From NCBI GenBank assembly GCA_900317755.1, contig ONHZ01000028.1, positions 1 to 48,255 of the forward strand: DNA of 48,255 nt. The letters run 5' to 3'. The notes under the pieces were generated by a model. The model was not told where the DNA came from and did no database searches. It saw only the letters and a program-made list of their open reading frames with translations. The DNA is from an uncultured Lachnospiraceae bacterium. Its GTDB lineage: Bacteria > Bacillota > Clostridia > Lachnospirales > Lachnospiraceae. Positions 36,171 to 42,957 of this stretch are shown here, one piece after another (the first letter of the stretch is position 1; each line of letters opens with the position of its first letter). The position numbers and the translations under genes are program-made.

Positions 36171-36205
36171 ACGAGCCGTGGCGATATGCCATGGCTCGTT
36201 TTGTA
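36171..36205 (+). terminator. terminator after the TcaA-like gene
   Basis: ACGAGCCGTGGC and GCCATGGCTCGT form a 12-bp stem with one wobble pair and a small loop, followed by TTTTG. Confidence 0.9.
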
Positions 36206-36415
36206 TTAGAATAAATTCAATTTTTACAAAAATTTGATAGTACAATATGAGATTTTTGTGAAATTTTATGTTATATTAATTCTGTATGCAATGAAATTAT
36301 TTTATGTCAGTGATGCACAACTCATTATGCTGTAAGCGATGAATGTTATGGCAGATGTTGGTTTTGCACCTGATAGTATTTTATGCATCAAGGGCGATGC
36401 ATTTTAGGAGGTTAT

Positions 36416-37966
36416 ATGGTCACAAATGACGCCAGCCTGGTTGAGCTGAAGCACAAGATTATGGAGGAAACCGCGCGCCTCGCATGGAAGGGCGAGCTTA
36501 CGCCGGAAAATGAGGAGAAAATCGTCTATGAGATCAACCCTGGTCCTCTTGCAAAATACCGCTGCTGCGTGTACAAGGACAGGGAGCTCACAAAGCAGAG
36601 AATCCGCCTTGCAAAGGGAGAGAATCCGATTCCGGGAAATACTTCAAAAAACATCGTACAGATTTTAGGCCCTGCATGCGAGGAGTGCCCGATTTCTTCG
36701 TACACCGTTACAGACAACTGCCGTAAGTGTATGGGAAAGGCCTGTCTCAATGCCTGCAAGTTTGGCGCTGTTACGATGGGTGCCCATCGAAGCCATATTG
36801 ATGCCACGAAGTGCCGTGAGTGCGGCATGTGCGCAAAGGCATGTCCATACAATGCCATCGTTCATCTTGAGAGGCCATGCAAGAAGGCCTGCCCAGTTGG
36901 CGCGATCACATACGATGATTACGGCATCTGCGTCATTGATGAAGAAAAGTGCATAAACTGCGGACATTGTATTCACAGCTGCCCGTTTGGTGCTCCAGCT
37001 TCAAAGACATACCTTACACAGATTATTGCGGCCATTAAGGAAGGCAAAGAGGTCTATGCCATGTGTGCGCCTGCTACTGAGGGCCAGTTCGGACCTGACA
37101 TTACAATGGGTTCCATCCGTGAAGCCGTAAAGAAGATGGGCTTTACTGACATGGTCGAGGTTGGTCTCGGCGGCGATATGACTGCTGCTTACGAGTCAGA
37201 AGAATGGACGGAAGCCCTTCTCGAAGGCAAGAAGATGACGACTTCATGCTGTTCTGCATTTATTAATATGCTGAAGAAGCATTATCCTGAGCAGTACTCT
37301 CACAATATGTCAACCGTTGTCAGCCCTATGTGTGCTGTTTCAAGATATCTGAAAGCTCAGCATCCTGGCTGCGTCACAGTATTCATTGGACCGTGCATCG
37401 CAAAGAAGGCAGAGGCTGCTGACAAGGAAGCCACACCGGATAATGCAGATTTCGTTATGACTTATGGCGAATTCAGGGTGCTTCTTCGAAGCGCTGACGT
37501 AGAGCTTGAGCCATGCACAGATCCATATCAGGAAGCCTCTATTTTCGGTAAGCGTTTCGCAACCTCCGGCGGCGTTGCAAATGCAGTTATTGAGTGCATG
37601 AAGGAGAGAGGCGACAAGACTGACGACATAAAACTGAAGAGATGCGCCGGCGGTGACGAGTGTATGAAGGCTCTGTTGCTTCTCAAGCTTGGCAAGCTGC
37701 CTGAAGATTTCATTGAAGGCATGGTCTGCCCAGGCGGCTGCGTCGGCGGTCCATCAAAGTACAGGACAGAGATTGAGATTACAAAGGCCCGTGCTACAAT
37801 GCTGAACCAGGCGGATGACAGAAAGGTTCTCGACAATCTCAAGAATTATCCGATGGAAAGCTTCTCCATGTACCGTGACAACAAGGTCATCAAACCGCTC
37901 AAACTAACGCCGGTAGGCGCAGGCGTTTCTGATGACGATGGCGAGGATGCAGCAGGAGGGGCATGA
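36416..37966 (+). CDS. monomeric [FeFe] hydrogenase, group B-like
   Basis: Catalyses reversible proton reduction to H2, probably with ferredoxin. The start is the ATG at 36416, 5 nt after AGGAGG; an in-frame ATG at 36383 lies before that site. In 516 residues there is an N-terminal domain with extra Cys clusters (CEECPISSY, CRKCMGKACLNACKFG), ferredoxin-like 4Fe-4S motifs (CRECGMCAKACP, CINCGHCIHSCP) and the H-cluster domain. The three signatures are altered as in group B: L1 TTSCCSAF (Cys278-Cys279) instead of TSCCPxW, L2 IGPCIAKKAE, and L3 EGMVCPGGCVGGP. The proton-transfer Cys and all four cluster ligands are kept. No HydE/F/G maturases or NADH-linked subunits lie in the window. A TGCATC/GATGCA hairpin stands just before the ribosome site. 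Confidence 0.88.
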   Translation: MVTNDASLVELKHKIMEETARLAWKGELTPENEEKIVYEINPGPLAKYRCCVYKDRELTKQRIRLAKGENPIPGNTSKNIVQILGPACEECPISSYTVTDNCRKCMGKACLNACKFGAVTMGAHRSHIDATKCRECGMCAKACPYNAIVHLERPCKKACPVGAITYDDYGICVIDEEKCINCGHCIHSCPFGAPASKTYLTQIIAAIKEGKEVYAMCAPATEGQFGPDITMGSIREAVKKMGFTDMVEVGLGGDMTAAYESEEWTEALLEGKKMTTSCCSAFINMLKKHYPEQYSHNMSTVVSPMCAVSRYLKAQHPGCVTVFIGPCIAKKAEAADKEATPDNADFVMTYGEFRVLLRSADVELEPCTDPYQEASIFGKRFATSGGVANAVIECMKERGDKTDDIKLKRCAGGDECMKALLLLKLGKLPEDFIEGMVCPGGCVGGPSKYRTEIEITKARATMLNQADDRKVLDNLKNYPMESFSMYRDNKVIKPLKLTPVGAGVSDDDGEDAAGGA

Positions 37967-37978
37967 TATAAAAAATCC

Positions 37979-38006
37979 TTGCAAATCAGCATGATTTATG
38001 TATAAT
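37979..38006 (+). promoter_or_regulatory. promoter of the tRNA-Pro gene
   Basis: TTGCAA, 16 nt and a perfect TATAAT predict a start near 38013, exactly at the foot of the hairpin that follows the hydrogenase gene. Confidence 0.6.
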
Positions 38007-38012
38007 AAAACA

Positions 38013-38048
38013 GTCGCTCGCAAATCGAAGCGAGCGGCTTTTCTTTCT
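38013..38048 (+). terminator. hairpin with T-rich tail: hydrogenase terminator and tRNA leader
   Basis: CGCTCGC and GCGAGCG, extended by a wobble and a G-C pair, enclose an 8-nt loop and are followed by TTTTCTTTCT. It should stop transcripts from the hydrogenase gene. Because the tRNA promoter starts at its foot, it may form too early to stop that transcript. Confidence 0.8.
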
Positions 38049-38122
38049 CGATGCGTGGCTCAGTTTGGTAGAGCACTACGTTAGGGACGTAGGGGCCGCT
38101 GGTTCAAATCCAGTCGCATCGA
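38049..38122 (+). tRNA. tRNA-Pro(AGG)
   Basis: The 74-nt sequence folds as a full cloverleaf. The acceptor stem CGATGCG/CGCATCG has the C1-G72 pair and A73 typical of bacterial tRNA-Pro. The D arm is GCTC..GAGC, the anticodon stem CTACG/CGTAG with loop TTAGGGA, and the T arm GCTGG-TTCAAAT-CCAGT. The anticodon is AGG with G37, as expected for proline. CCA is not encoded. An A at the wobble position is unusual in bacteria and would need conversion to inosine. Confidence 0.93.
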
Positions 38123-38603
38123 CTGTATGTTTACCCCGTGAGCCGTTTAGTTTTGAGACTTGCGGGATTTCTATTTATAAAAAGTTTTTGACAACTGTGG
38201 AAACATTTTCAAAATTCTAACTTTTATTCTGCGATTTACATTATTATCTTGTGTCTATACAATACATATGGCTTTAAATTTTCTTTTTACTTAATTTTTT
38301 ATGGGAAAAATTAAAAAAATATTTTGTGTGACAATAGTTGCCGGAAAGGAAATTTGCGGGCTTTTTCACTAGGAAATTGACAATGTATGAATCAATTTTA
38401 TAGGACATTTCCAAATCAGGAAATTGAGAAACAAGTTGGTTTGCAATTGGATTATTCTTAGAATGACAATTAAAAATTTTATATTAGCAGTACAATGACA
38501 AATCGCTATTTTCATAGTATAATTTTATTGATGTAATGTGAGTATTGAATAAAAGCAGATAGATATAGTATGTGCATTTTTATGTATAGTTGAAAGGACA
38601 TAG
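38123..38603. other. AT-rich gap at the start of the accessory patch
   Basis: No gene is seen. CCCGTGAG and CTTGCGGG (38135-38166), pairing with two wobbles and followed by ATTTCTATTT, may end the tRNA transcript. Further on the word TGACAA occurs five times on the plus strand (38189, 38329, 38378, 38464, 38496). The stretch is clearly more AT-rich than the flanking core genes. Confidence 0.4.
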
Positions 38604-39185
38604 ATGTCAGAAGTTTTTGACCTTAGAAAATTTGATGAATATAAAGAAGATAACAGGCGTGAGGTGAAGAAAGCTGAAAATTCTGACGGCTCATAGAGGA
38701 CGACTGGCCTTACGGATGAAAGAAAGCTTAAAAAGGATTTCTGGGATATTGTAAATAATAAGGCTAAAGTCAGTGCAAATATTCTTGTTGATCAGGATGT
38801 AAATACATATACAGATGAGAAAACTGGAAATGTGATCATGGTCATAAATGTTCCAAGAGCACAGCGTTCTCAAAAGCCTATTTTTCTAAATGGCGATCTT
38901 TTTGGCTCTACATTTCGCCGCAATTGGGAAGGTGATTATCACTGTACCAGTAATGAAGTTCGTGCCATGCTTCGTGATGAAACAGAAGAAACGATGGACA
39001 TGAAGATCATTGAAAATCTGACAGCTGATCAGCTTAACATGGAGACTGTACATAAATATCGCAATCAGCACAGGACATTAAAGCCAGGACATCCTTGGAA
39101 TGAAGCTTCAGATGATAAGTACTTAGAGATGATTGGCGTATCCTGTTACAGTATTTTGATAAGTAGCAAATATTGCGAAACATAA
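38604..39185 (+). pseudogene. broken AlbA_2 (Schlafen-like, divergent AAA_4) family gene
   Basis: The frame starts MSEVFDLRKFDEYKEDNRRE, the usual opening of Lachnospiraceae AlbA_2 proteins, and meets an in-frame TAG at 38694. The same frame continues RTTGLTDERKL, then FWDIVNN, VIMVINVPRA, LFGSTFRRNWEGDYHC, VRAMLRDETEETMDMKI and YRNQH. The TAG falls where a Trp (TGG) is expected. About 35 residues that normally lie between KKAE and DGSW, the core of the domain, are missing. The frame ends at 39185 in unrelated residues, while intact relatives run to about 400-500 residues. So there is an internal deletion, a nonsense change and a lost 3' part. Such proteins are often linked to regulation or phage defence. 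An ATG at 38832 could still give a 117-residue fragment. Confidence 0.8.
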
Positions 39186-39282
39186 AATAGTGAGGGTTGG
39201 CGGTAAGCGTTTCGGACACTGGAAAGACTACTATTCAATTAGCTAATACTAAAAATAGGCAATAGAAAAGCACGTAATATAT

Positions 39283-39320
39283 AGCGTTGCGTCAATTTTT
39301 ATAAAAATTGACGCAACGCT
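39283..39320. repeat. perfect 18-bp inverted repeat before the AbiE-like operon
   Basis: AGCGTTGCGTCAATTTTT (39283-39300) and AAAAATTGACGCAACGCT (39303-39320) are exact complements around AT. The right arm contains TTGACG, the best -35 of the operon promoter. It could be the operator of the antitoxin, a terminator of the upstream remnant, or both. Confidence 0.9.
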
Positions 39321-39347
39321 TGATTTCTTTTATAAATGATTTATAAT
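39308..39347 (+). promoter_or_regulatory. promoter(s) of the AbiE-like operon
   Basis: Two overlapping promoters are possible: TTGACG (39308-39313), 17 nt, TATAAA (39331-39336); and TTGATT (39320-39325), 16 nt, TATAAT (39342-39347). The first -35 is inside the inverted repeat and the second touches its end, so a protein bound to the repeat would block both. Confidence 0.6.
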
Positions 39348-39377
39348 GAAATCACGATTTGAAGGCAGGTGATTATC

Positions 39378-40088
39378 ATGTGGACAGAGCAGGTTTTGGA
39401 TTCTTTATCAAAAGATAGAACTTATCATAGAGATGACTTATTTGAGCTTGCCCAGAAAGAAGATGGCGGTCTTACTGATTCTGCATTCCGATGGGGGCTT
39501 TATGACCTTCAGCAGAAGAGAGAGCTGTTTAGAATTGGCTATGATGAATATGGAATAGATAAGGCAGGTGTCAGGCCTTATTATAAGCCTGTTTATTCAG
39601 AGGGAGCAATAAGCCTCAGTGAAAAGCTGAATGCGGCATTCCCTACATTAGATTATGTTGTTTTTGAAAGCGTGCTGCTGAATGAATTCCTCAATCATCA
39701 GATAGCGCAGAATGCAATCTATGTACAGGTGCAGAAAGATGTGAGTTCATATATTTTTGACACTCTGCAGGATGACTATAATGGACAGGTTATATACCGC
39801 CCAAATAGGAAGGAGTTCGACAGGTATTGGCGCAAAGACTGCATTGTTGTGCTTGATCTGATAAGCCAGTCTCCATTATCTGATGACAATCCTCATGAAA
39901 TTACTCTGGAAAAACTGCTTGTAGACGTTGTTGCTGAAAAAAGCATTTCGGCAACATATAGTCTGTCTGAAATCCCATTTATATATGAGAATGCATTGAG
40001 AAATTATGCCATAGATGAAAGGCGAATTCATAGATATGCTGGCAGGAGAGGAAAAGCCGAATTAATAGAAAAGTATCTAAAGGGGTGA
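39378..40088 (+). CDS. AbiEi-like antitoxin/regulator (DUF6577-type)
   Basis: In type IV AbiE-like systems this gene counteracts the nucleotidyltransferase toxin and represses its own promoter. The start is the ATG at 39378, 7 nt after AGGTG; a GTG at 39369 overlaps that site. The 236 residues begin with a winged-helix part (about 1-65; SLSKDRTYHRDDLFELA and AFRWGLYDLQQKRELFRIG), then a middle domain (ISEKLNAAFPTLDYVVFES, VQVQKDVSSYIFDTL) and a C-terminal region ending RRIHRYAGRRGKAELIEKYL. The pattern matches the DUF6577 partners of AbiEii toxins. Three nt separate it from the toxin gene. An 18-bp perfect inverted repeat overlaps the promoter, as expected for autoregulation. The family is assigned from memory of the pattern and the gene pair. 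Confidence 0.75.
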   Translation: MWTEQVLDSLSKDRTYHRDDLFELAQKEDGGLTDSAFRWGLYDLQQKRELFRIGYDEYGIDKAGVRPYYKPVYSEGAISLSEKLNAAFPTLDYVVFESVLLNEFLNHQIAQNAIYVQVQKDVSSYIFDTLQDDYNGQVIYRPNRKEFDRYWRKDCIVVLDLISQSPLSDDNPHEITLEKLLVDVVAEKSISATYSLSEIPFIYENALRNYAIDERRIHRYAGRRGKAELIEKYLKG

Positions 40089-40091
40089 GAC

Positions 40092-41120
40092 ATGCTTTCC
40101 AGAGAAATGTATACTGAAAAATATATTCATGAACTTCATGAGAAGACTGGCAGCGATCCGGCACTTTTAGAGAGGGTTATATATGCCTTCAGTCTGTTGG
40201 AAGCCATACAGAGGGTGGACTTACCTTTTTATTTCAAAGGTGGAACTGCATTGATGCTATTGTTAAAGCACCCATACAGACTAAGCACTGATATTGACAT
40301 AGTAGTACAGCCAGGGACGAATATAGATAGATATGTGAATGAAGCCGGGAAAATTTTTCCTTTTAAGAGTGTTGATGAAGACATAAGAAATGCCAGGAAC
40401 AATATTGAAAAACGGCATTTCAGATTTACTTATGCTTCTCCTTCCAGTAATAAAGACGTTACAATCCTTATGGACGTTCTTTTTGAAGATTTCCGTTACA
40501 AAAGGTCTATTTCTTGTCCTATCAGGAATGAATTGCTGTTAAATGAAGGAGATGATTTAAGCGTTACTATTCCATGCATAGATGAGATACTCGGTGAAAA
40601 GCTTACCGCGTTTGCCCCGCATACTACTGGCATACCATTCGGACAGGCAAAAGAACTCGAGATAATAAAGCAGATGTATGACTGCAGCACGTTATTCGAT
40701 AATATGGAAAATTATAATGTGACGATGACGAATATCGAAGTCTTTAACAGGGACACCCCTGACGGCATTTTTTATCAGTCAGTGATCAGCTATGGCAATT
40801 CGAATTTCATTGTCCTGGTGATTGCAGTCTGTATTTTCGAGATTTTCAGGCGGATAAAGATGCCGAATAGCAGAATTATCAATTTCATTGGCGCAGGCAC
40901 CTTCATGGTGTATCTCGTACATGACAATAAATTCTTTTACAGCCTCTGGGGAATGAAGGACTGGATCGTGGACATATATAATACGCCGTACAGATTCATG
41001 CTTGATTTATTGAAGTGGGGGCTTGCTACATTTGCGGCGGGGCTGGCAGTCTATATCCTTTATCTTGCAATCGCAAAGGTATTTGAAAAAACAAAATGGA
41101 TTTTTTATAAGAAGGTTTAA
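40092..41120 (+). CDS. chimeric ORF: AbiEii-type nucleotidyltransferase toxin (N-part) joined to the C-end of an acyltransferase-3 membrane protein
   Basis: Residues 1 to about 210 match AbiEii/DUF1814 nucleotidyltransferases: KGGTALMLLLKHP at 49-61 with Gly50-Gly51, Asp67 and Asp69 of the GG(T/S)x..DxD site, LMDVLFEDF, and GEKLTAFAPHTTGIPFG. Family members continue with a helical C-terminal domain of 80-100 residues (Tyr-Arg-Gly-Leu and RDTIxxC motifs), which is absent. Instead, from about residue 211 (base 40722) come membrane segments (SNFIVLVIAVCIFEIF, NFIGAGTFMVYLVHD, WGLATFAAGLAVYILYLAI) like the last helices of acyltransferase-3/OafA-type enzymes. DNA past the junction is less AT-rich than DNA before it. 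The likely cause is a deletion or insertion that joined two genes in frame. Toxin activity is doubtful; the active-site half remains. GGGGTGAG precedes the ATG. Confidence 0.8.
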   Translation: MLSREMYTEKYIHELHEKTGSDPALLERVIYAFSLLEAIQRVDLPFYFKGGTALMLLLKHPYRLSTDIDIVVQPGTNIDRYVNEAGKIFPFKSVDEDIRNARNNIEKRHFRFTYASPSSNKDVTILMDVLFEDFRYKRSISCPIRNELLLNEGDDLSVTIPCIDEILGEKLTAFAPHTTGIPFGQAKELEIIKQMYDCSTLFDNMENYNVTMTNIEVFNRDTPDGIFYQSVISYGNSNFIVLVIAVCIFEIFRRIKMPNSRIINFIGAGTFMVYLVHDNKFFYSLWGMKDWIVDIYNTPYRFMLDLLKWGLATFAAGLAVYILYLAIAKVFEKTKWIFYKKV

Positions 41121-41238
41121 TTATATTAATGATTCCATATACTTAGCATAATCAAAAGCCATACTTGTCTGGAGGCCTTTGATTACTGACCGATGGTCAT
41201 TTTATTACATTTTCATCTCTTCAACTTGATAAAGCACT

Positions 41239-41267
41239 TTGACAAAATGAAATTACCATGTTATACT
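41239..41267 (+). promoter_or_regulatory. veg: strong promoter of veg
   Basis: TTGACA, 17 nt and TATACT; the start would be near 41274. The veg promoter of B. subtilis is likewise a very strong vegetative promoter. Confidence 0.85.
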
Positions 41268-41302
41268 ATGCACATTAATTGTGCGTAGGAGGTACCTCGA
41301 AA

Positions 41303-41545
41303 ATGGAACAGGCGGATTTCAACAAAGTGCGTGAATCTGTGAAGCAGCAGTGTGGTAACAAAGTAGTTATCAGACTCGACCGCGGAAGAAACAAGGTAGA
41401 CATTCAGCATGGCGTGATCAAGGCAGCTTACCCTAGCGTGTTCACTATATTAGTGAATGACGAAGATAGTAGCAAGCCTGCACAGCTGTTATCCTTTAGC
41501 TATACGGATATCATCACTAAAGAAATTCGAATGAAGCTTTGCTGA
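41303..41545 (+). CDS. veg: Veg family protein
   Basis: Veg is a small, highly expressed protein of Firmicutes, linked in B. subtilis to biofilm formation and spore outgrowth; its biochemical role is not settled. The ATG at 41303 is 10 nt after AGGAGG; an in-frame TTG at 41279 lies before the site and is rejected. The 80 residues match the family: a short helix (DFNKVRESVKQQCGNKVVIR), then RGRNKVDIQHGVIKAAYPSVF and LSFSYTDIITKEIRMKL. The equivalent B. subtilis segment is [20 protein letters not shown]. It is monocistronic, between a near-consensus promoter and a terminator. Confidence 0.93.
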   Translation: MEQADFNKVRESVKQQCGNKVVIRLDRGRNKVDIQHGVIKAAYPSVFTILVNDEDSSKPAQLLSFSYTDIITKEIRMKLC

Positions 41546-41555
41546 TTTGATAAGG

Positions 41556-41595
41556 CTGCCCCGACGTATAAGCCGCCGGGGCTTTTCTATTTTTT
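41556..41595 (+). terminator. terminator after veg
   Basis: GCCCCG (41558-41563) pairs with CGGGGC (41577-41582) around a 13-nt loop, followed by TTTTCTATTTTTT. Confidence 0.85.
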
Positions 41596-41708
41596 GAAAC
41601 TTTTTTGTACATTTTTCGTATATATTATTAGCAAAGTTTTTACTCCTATGATTTTGTACGAAGCTGACATATGATTTGGGGAAAATATATAAAGGTTATT
41701 TATTTCAC

Positions 41709-42956
41709 ATGAAGAAAAAAGGGCTTATTAAAAAACTGGCAGTATTACTTATTTCTTTTTCAACAATTCTTACTCCTTTATACGCTGCTGCCGCACCAAC
41801 AACGACTACGACAAGCAACAGCAGCATATCCACACTGGAAAAAGAGAAGCAGGAAACACAGAATCAGGTTTCTGAAATTGATGCGCAGCTGGTCGAGCTG
41901 ATGGCAGAGGTCAGCACACTTCAGGACCAGATCGATGAGAACCAGCAGGAAATTGATGCTGCAGTCCAGGATATTGCAGATGCAGAAGCATCCGAACAGC
42001 ATCAGTACGAGATGATGAAAAAGAGGATGCGTTATATTTATGAGAATGATGACAAGAACATCATTACGCTCTTCTGTGAATCCGGGAATTTTTCGGATTT
42101 TCTGGACAGGGTACAATATACAAATTCCATTTATGATTCAGACAAGCAGATGCTTGATTCATACGAGGCCACCAAGATTGAGATTCAGGAAATGAAGAAG
42201 GGTCTCGAAGTAGAGCAGCTGGATCTTGAAAGCCAGAAAAAAGAGCTGAGTTCAAAACAGACATCATTAAATGCCATGCTTGCCCAGAAAAAGCAGGAAC
42301 TGGCAGATTACGATACGAAGATTGCGGCCGCAAAGGAGGCAGCAAGAAAGCGTGCCGCTGAGCTCGCCAGACAGGCAGCAGCGAAAAAAGCAGCTGAGAA
42401 CGCAAGGAAAGTTTCCGCAGCAGCAAAGGCAAAGGCAGCAAAAAAAGCTGCGGCATCAGGCGCTGCGACTACTACCACTACAAACACAGCTGACAATGCG
42501 ACAACAACTACTACCACGACAACAACTACTACCACGACAACAACCGAAACTGCCGATTCTACGCCGGTAGTGACAGAGAGCCTGAACCCAGCGCCAAGAA
42601 CCAGCATCAGCGGCAGTTCAGTGGTAGCCTATGCGAGCCAGTTTATTGGAAATCCATATGTATGGGGCGGGAATTCGCTCACAGAAGGCATCGACTGTTC
42701 CGGCTTTGTAGTAGAGGTGTACAAGAACTTTGGAATCAATCTTTCTGGCTATAGGAATTCAGCTTCGCTCCGCCTTGTCGGGCAGGAAGTAAGCTACGAG
42801 AATATCCAGGCCGGTGACATCATCTGCTATCAGGGACATGTAGGCATTGCGACTGGTGCCGGTACGATTGTCGAGGCACAGAGCAGGAGCCAGGGTATTA
42901 CAAACTACAGGCCATATACATGTCATCCAATTGTAGCAATCCGCAGAGTCATCTGA
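41709..42956 (+). CDS. NlpC/P60 peptidoglycan hydrolase with PcsB-like coiled coil
   Basis: Secreted DL-endopeptidase-type wall hydrolase, probably acting in cell separation. The start is placed at the ATG at 41709 because MKKKGLIKK followed by a hydrophobic stretch makes a normal signal peptide ending near YAAAA; a TTG at 41676 would add 11 residues before it. The 415 residues are: signal peptide (1-30), a long coiled coil (about 38-185; TLEKEKQETQNQVSEIDAQL) as in PcsB-type proteins, an Ala/Lys-rich helix (about 195-255), a poly-Thr linker (about 256-285) and the NlpC/P60 domain (about 300-415). The active-site Cys330 is in GIDCSGFV and His377 in YQGHVGIATG. The next gene starts 1 nt after the stop, suggesting a joint role. 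Confidence 0.92.
   Translation: MKKKGLIKKLAVLLISFSTILTPLYAAAAPTTTTTSNSSISTLEKEKQETQNQVSEIDAQLVELMAEVSTLQDQIDENQQEIDAAVQDIADAEASEQHQYEMMKKRMRYIYENDDKNIITLFCESGNFSDFLDRVQYTNSIYDSDKQMLDSYEATKIEIQEMKKGLEVEQLDLESQKKELSSKQTSLNAMLAQKKQELADYDTKIAAAKEAARKRAAELARQAAAKKAAENARKVSAAAKAKAAKKAAASGAATTTTTNTADNATTTTTTTTTTTTTTTETADSTPVVTESLNPAPRTSISGSSVVAYASQFIGNPYVWGGNSLTEGIDCSGFVVEVYKNFGINLSGYRNSASLRLVGQEVSYENIQAGDIICYQGHVGIATGAGTIVEAQSRSQGITNYRPYTCHPIVAIRRVI
42501..42545 (+). repeat. 18-nt tandem repeat coding poly-Thr
   Basis: ACAACAACTACTACCACG is repeated exactly at 42501 and 42519 and starts a third time at 42537, giving an uninterrupted Thr run in the hydrolase linker. Expansion in steps of six codons would keep the frame. 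Confidence 0.9.
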
Positions 42957-42957
42957 T

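Noticed and set aside
41149-41199. Two hairpins after the chimeric toxin gene (AATCAAAAGCC/GGCCTTTGATT and TGACC/GGTCA)
   Set aside because: One has a mismatch and no T tail, the other only 5 bp; too weak to call as a terminator.
38049-41238. Integrative element using the tRNA-Pro 3' end as attachment site
   Set aside because: No integrase was seen, and by eye no second copy of the tRNA 3' end was found downstream, so only a decayed accessory patch is claimed.
42308-42607. Long open frame on the minus strand over the poly-Thr/Ala region
   Set aside because: It is a shadow of the repetitive codons (a poly-Val product) with no ribosome site.
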